Position numbers and translations under genes: made by a program | Part shown: positions 62,279 through 64,000 of the stretch, piece by piece | Numbering within the stretch: position 1 is the stretch's first letter | How the letters are laid out: each line of letters begins with the position of its first letter | Origin: Orbilia blumenaviensis | Taxonomy: Eukaryota > Ascomycota > Orbiliomycetes > Orbiliales > Orbiliaceae | Assembly: GCA_036872755.1 (NCBI GenBank) | Contig: JAVHNS010000009.1 | Span: 1,674,001 to 1,738,000, forward strand | DNA length: 64,000 nt | Reading direction: 5' to 3' | Notes under the pieces: model-generated | Told to the model about the DNA's origin: nothing | Database searches by the model: none | The model's input: the letters and a program-made list of their open reading frames with translations, nothing else

Positions 62279-63094
62279 TGTCGCGGATTGGAGTAGCAAT
62301 GGCAAAAGATGTTATCAAAAAGATAATGAATAGAGCCTTTAGGAAGGCTGAAGTCGGGGAGGTTTTATATGGCTTGAGGTCGCAGGATGACGAATGCGCG
62401 GTCGTCGTCAGCGTTGAAGAGAGGTACGGTGATCACGTGCCTTGTCGCGATTGGGATGCCATGGCTTAGTAAACGCCACAGGTGGCTTTGCCAACGAACT
62501 AGCTAATTCGGCCTAAAGCTACTTCGGCTTCGAATTCTAGGTCTACAATTAAATGAAGGCGGATCTATAATCATACCTAGGCAATTTTATACCGCGAAGT
62601 TGAGAATACTAGGGTATTATTGGAGTTCAATTCTGCTATCATATTACGACAACTTGATTCTGATTCTAGTGTGGAAACACTTTTTCATTAGGAAGCAAGA
62701 TTCATTGCTGTATAAAATGTAGCGCTTGCAAGCAGACGCCTAAGCTAAGCTATTGGCATAGACCTAGGAATGTATGCCCGGTAACGTTACGAATACATGA
62801 TGAATGCAGTCAAATGAAAGACATCTTCCTATTAGTAATGCCATGGCCCCAAAAGTCCCTATCCATAATCCATATCGTGGAGGAAACCAAAGATAATACC
62901 AATAAACCCCATATGAAAGAGCGCCCCTGATACTTGTCAGGAAACTCCGTGGAAGAATCAGTGCCGGTAAAATCAAGAAAAAACCCACGTAAAATATCGC
63001 AAAAAAAAAGAATCCGAAAAAGACAGAAGGGCAGGAAATGCAAAAACAAGAATGGATAAAGGCTGAGGAATGGGCCAGCCAGCCCACATAGCAA
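62279..63094. other. Intergenic region
   Basis: Upstream of the RING gene and 3' flank of the partial gene at the right edge. A hydrophobic frame on the minus strand (62764-63255) overlaps the end of that gene in another register and is not supported. Confidence 0.45.
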
Positions 63095-64000
63095 TCATCC
63101 AAGGCTCGGATGCAATAGCCTAGCGATTCTGGGGATTTCTCTTTCTTCAGGACTAAACGCATAGTCGGTGTTACAGAACTGACATCGACGCATGGTGTAG
63201 CCGAGAGAATGGGGACATTGACGAGCGGTACACTGAGGACAGTGGATGGCAGCAATGTACCAGCAGAGAAATTTATGGCACATTTTACATCTTTCGAGAC
63301 GTTTAGCCCTCATCGCGCACTGGTCATGGAAATAGTGCTTGAGGCCCCAGACGGAAGGGGGGTCAGAGCAACACAGTTCGACATTTTGAAGGCGAGCAAG
63401 CGTGAATGCATGACCGTCTAAGCGTATTTGTTAGCTAGGCCCCTTCAAATAATGGTCCAGAGTGATCAAAAACATGAATTCCCACTTACCACGGATAGAT
63501 TCCGCATAAGACTCCGAGTCACATGCCATGCAGTGATATTCATTGCAAAAGGTGCATATATTTGCTTGAAAACAGCGAAAGCACCATCTGCGCTCATACA
63601 TCTTGTTACAAAGGGAACACTGGAGTAGAATGATCTCTGCCGGATAGAAACAGGAGAGAACTGCATCTGGACCATTTTCTACGTGGAACTGTTCCTTATC
63701 GGGACCCCAGATTCCTTCCCCGTAGTGGTTCCGGTAGCAGAGAAAAACATTCGATTCAATCAGTTGGGCGATGCGTCGAATCTTAGCAGCAACATCTGTG
63801 GCTTGCTCAAGAAGGGCTTGGCCAACAAGCATGTCACTGACGACAGTGTAGATCTCAGGGATGTTCCAATAATCAATGTAAATGTTTTCAAGCCTTGCGG
63901 CTTCTTCTTTGCCCTTCTCAGCATGGTTCTCGAGAATTGTTAGAAACTCTCCCAGCCTGACCATACGGCAATATCGCACAGAAATACGCTTGATAGATTC
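63095..64000 (-). CDS. Cysteine-rich protein, 5' end beyond the window
   Basis: Partial gene. The frame is open to the right edge (64000). Exons so far: 64000-63490 and 63417-63095, with a GTAAGT donor; the join reads ESIRDGHAFTLARLQN. About 278 residues are visible. The first part is helical and acidic (ILENHAEKGKEEAARLENIY). Then come several cysteine pairs: QCSLCNKMYERRWCFRCF, ICTFCNEYHCMAC, RCKMCHKFLCW, HCPQC and RCQFC, a pattern that could bind zinc. The spacing does not match a RING, IBR or LIM domain that I can name. It ends HPSLG and a stop at 63095. Unknown family. Confidence 0.6.

Noticed and set aside
62764..63255. Hydrophobic frame with several possible membrane spans
   Set aside because: Overlaps the 3' end of the cysteine-rich gene in another register and no splice pair links the two.
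1..64000. Possible secondary-metabolite or defence gene cluster
   Set aside because: No polyketide or peptide synthase, terpene synthase, NLR-like or transposase gene was seen; neighbouring genes have unrelated functions.

Overview
The window looks like nuclear DNA from a filamentous ascomycete (Pezizomycotina). Most genes are split by short GT-AG introns, mostly about 50-120 bp, often with a CTAAC/CTGAT-like branch site close to the acceptor. The gene set is typical of these fungi: a Yrb30-type RanGTP-binding protein, Rap1, Swf1, an S28 peptidase, an apple-domain surface protein and an F-box protein. I cannot assign a class or genus. There is no rRNA, convincing tRNA, CRISPR array, polyketide or peptide synthase cluster, or intact transposase. 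Exon joins were worked out by hand from splice signals, reading phase and family motifs, so they are models and not transcript evidence.

Layout. 1-6.9 kb: no supportable gene; homopolymer runs and a TTTC microsatellite. 6.9-11.9 kb: two minus-strand genes, a Yrb30-like RanGTP-binding protein and an APH-fold kinase. 11.9-17.9 kb: a gene desert holding a small inverted-repeat element and one three-exon gene for a 90-residue secreted peptide precursor. 17.9-25.6 kb: a secreted S28 peptidase, an unknown two-exon gene, GDP-mannose pyrophosphorylase A, and a DUF2306-type membrane protein convergent with it. 28-32 kb: a secreted alpha-carbonic anhydrase (minus) and a DHA2-type MFS transporter (plus). 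35.3-44.1 kb: methionine-R-sulfoxide reductase with a mitochondrial-type leader, a 1437-residue cysteine-rich apple/PAN-like protein, and an F-box protein. 44.3-50.1 kb: Swf1-type palmitoyltransferase and Rap1, divergent across about 560 bp. 53-56.8 kb: two small look-alike genes and a PNPOx-reductase fusion. 57.8-64 kb: a TAPT1/Emp65 family membrane protein, a RING E3 ligase convergent with it, and a cysteine-rich protein running off the right edge.

There is no operon-like logic. Most genes are independent housekeeping functions (Ran binding, GDP-mannose supply, palmitoylation, telomere binding, ubiquitin ligation, methionine repair). The accessory part is secreted or surface-bound: S28 peptidase, carbonic anhydrase, apple-domain protein and the small peptide. 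The items most worth following are the short secreted peptide gene at 15.24 kb, the paired small genes at 53.1 and 53.8 kb, the nine-module apple-like protein, and a 12-codon block shared between two gene-poor regions 20 kb apart.
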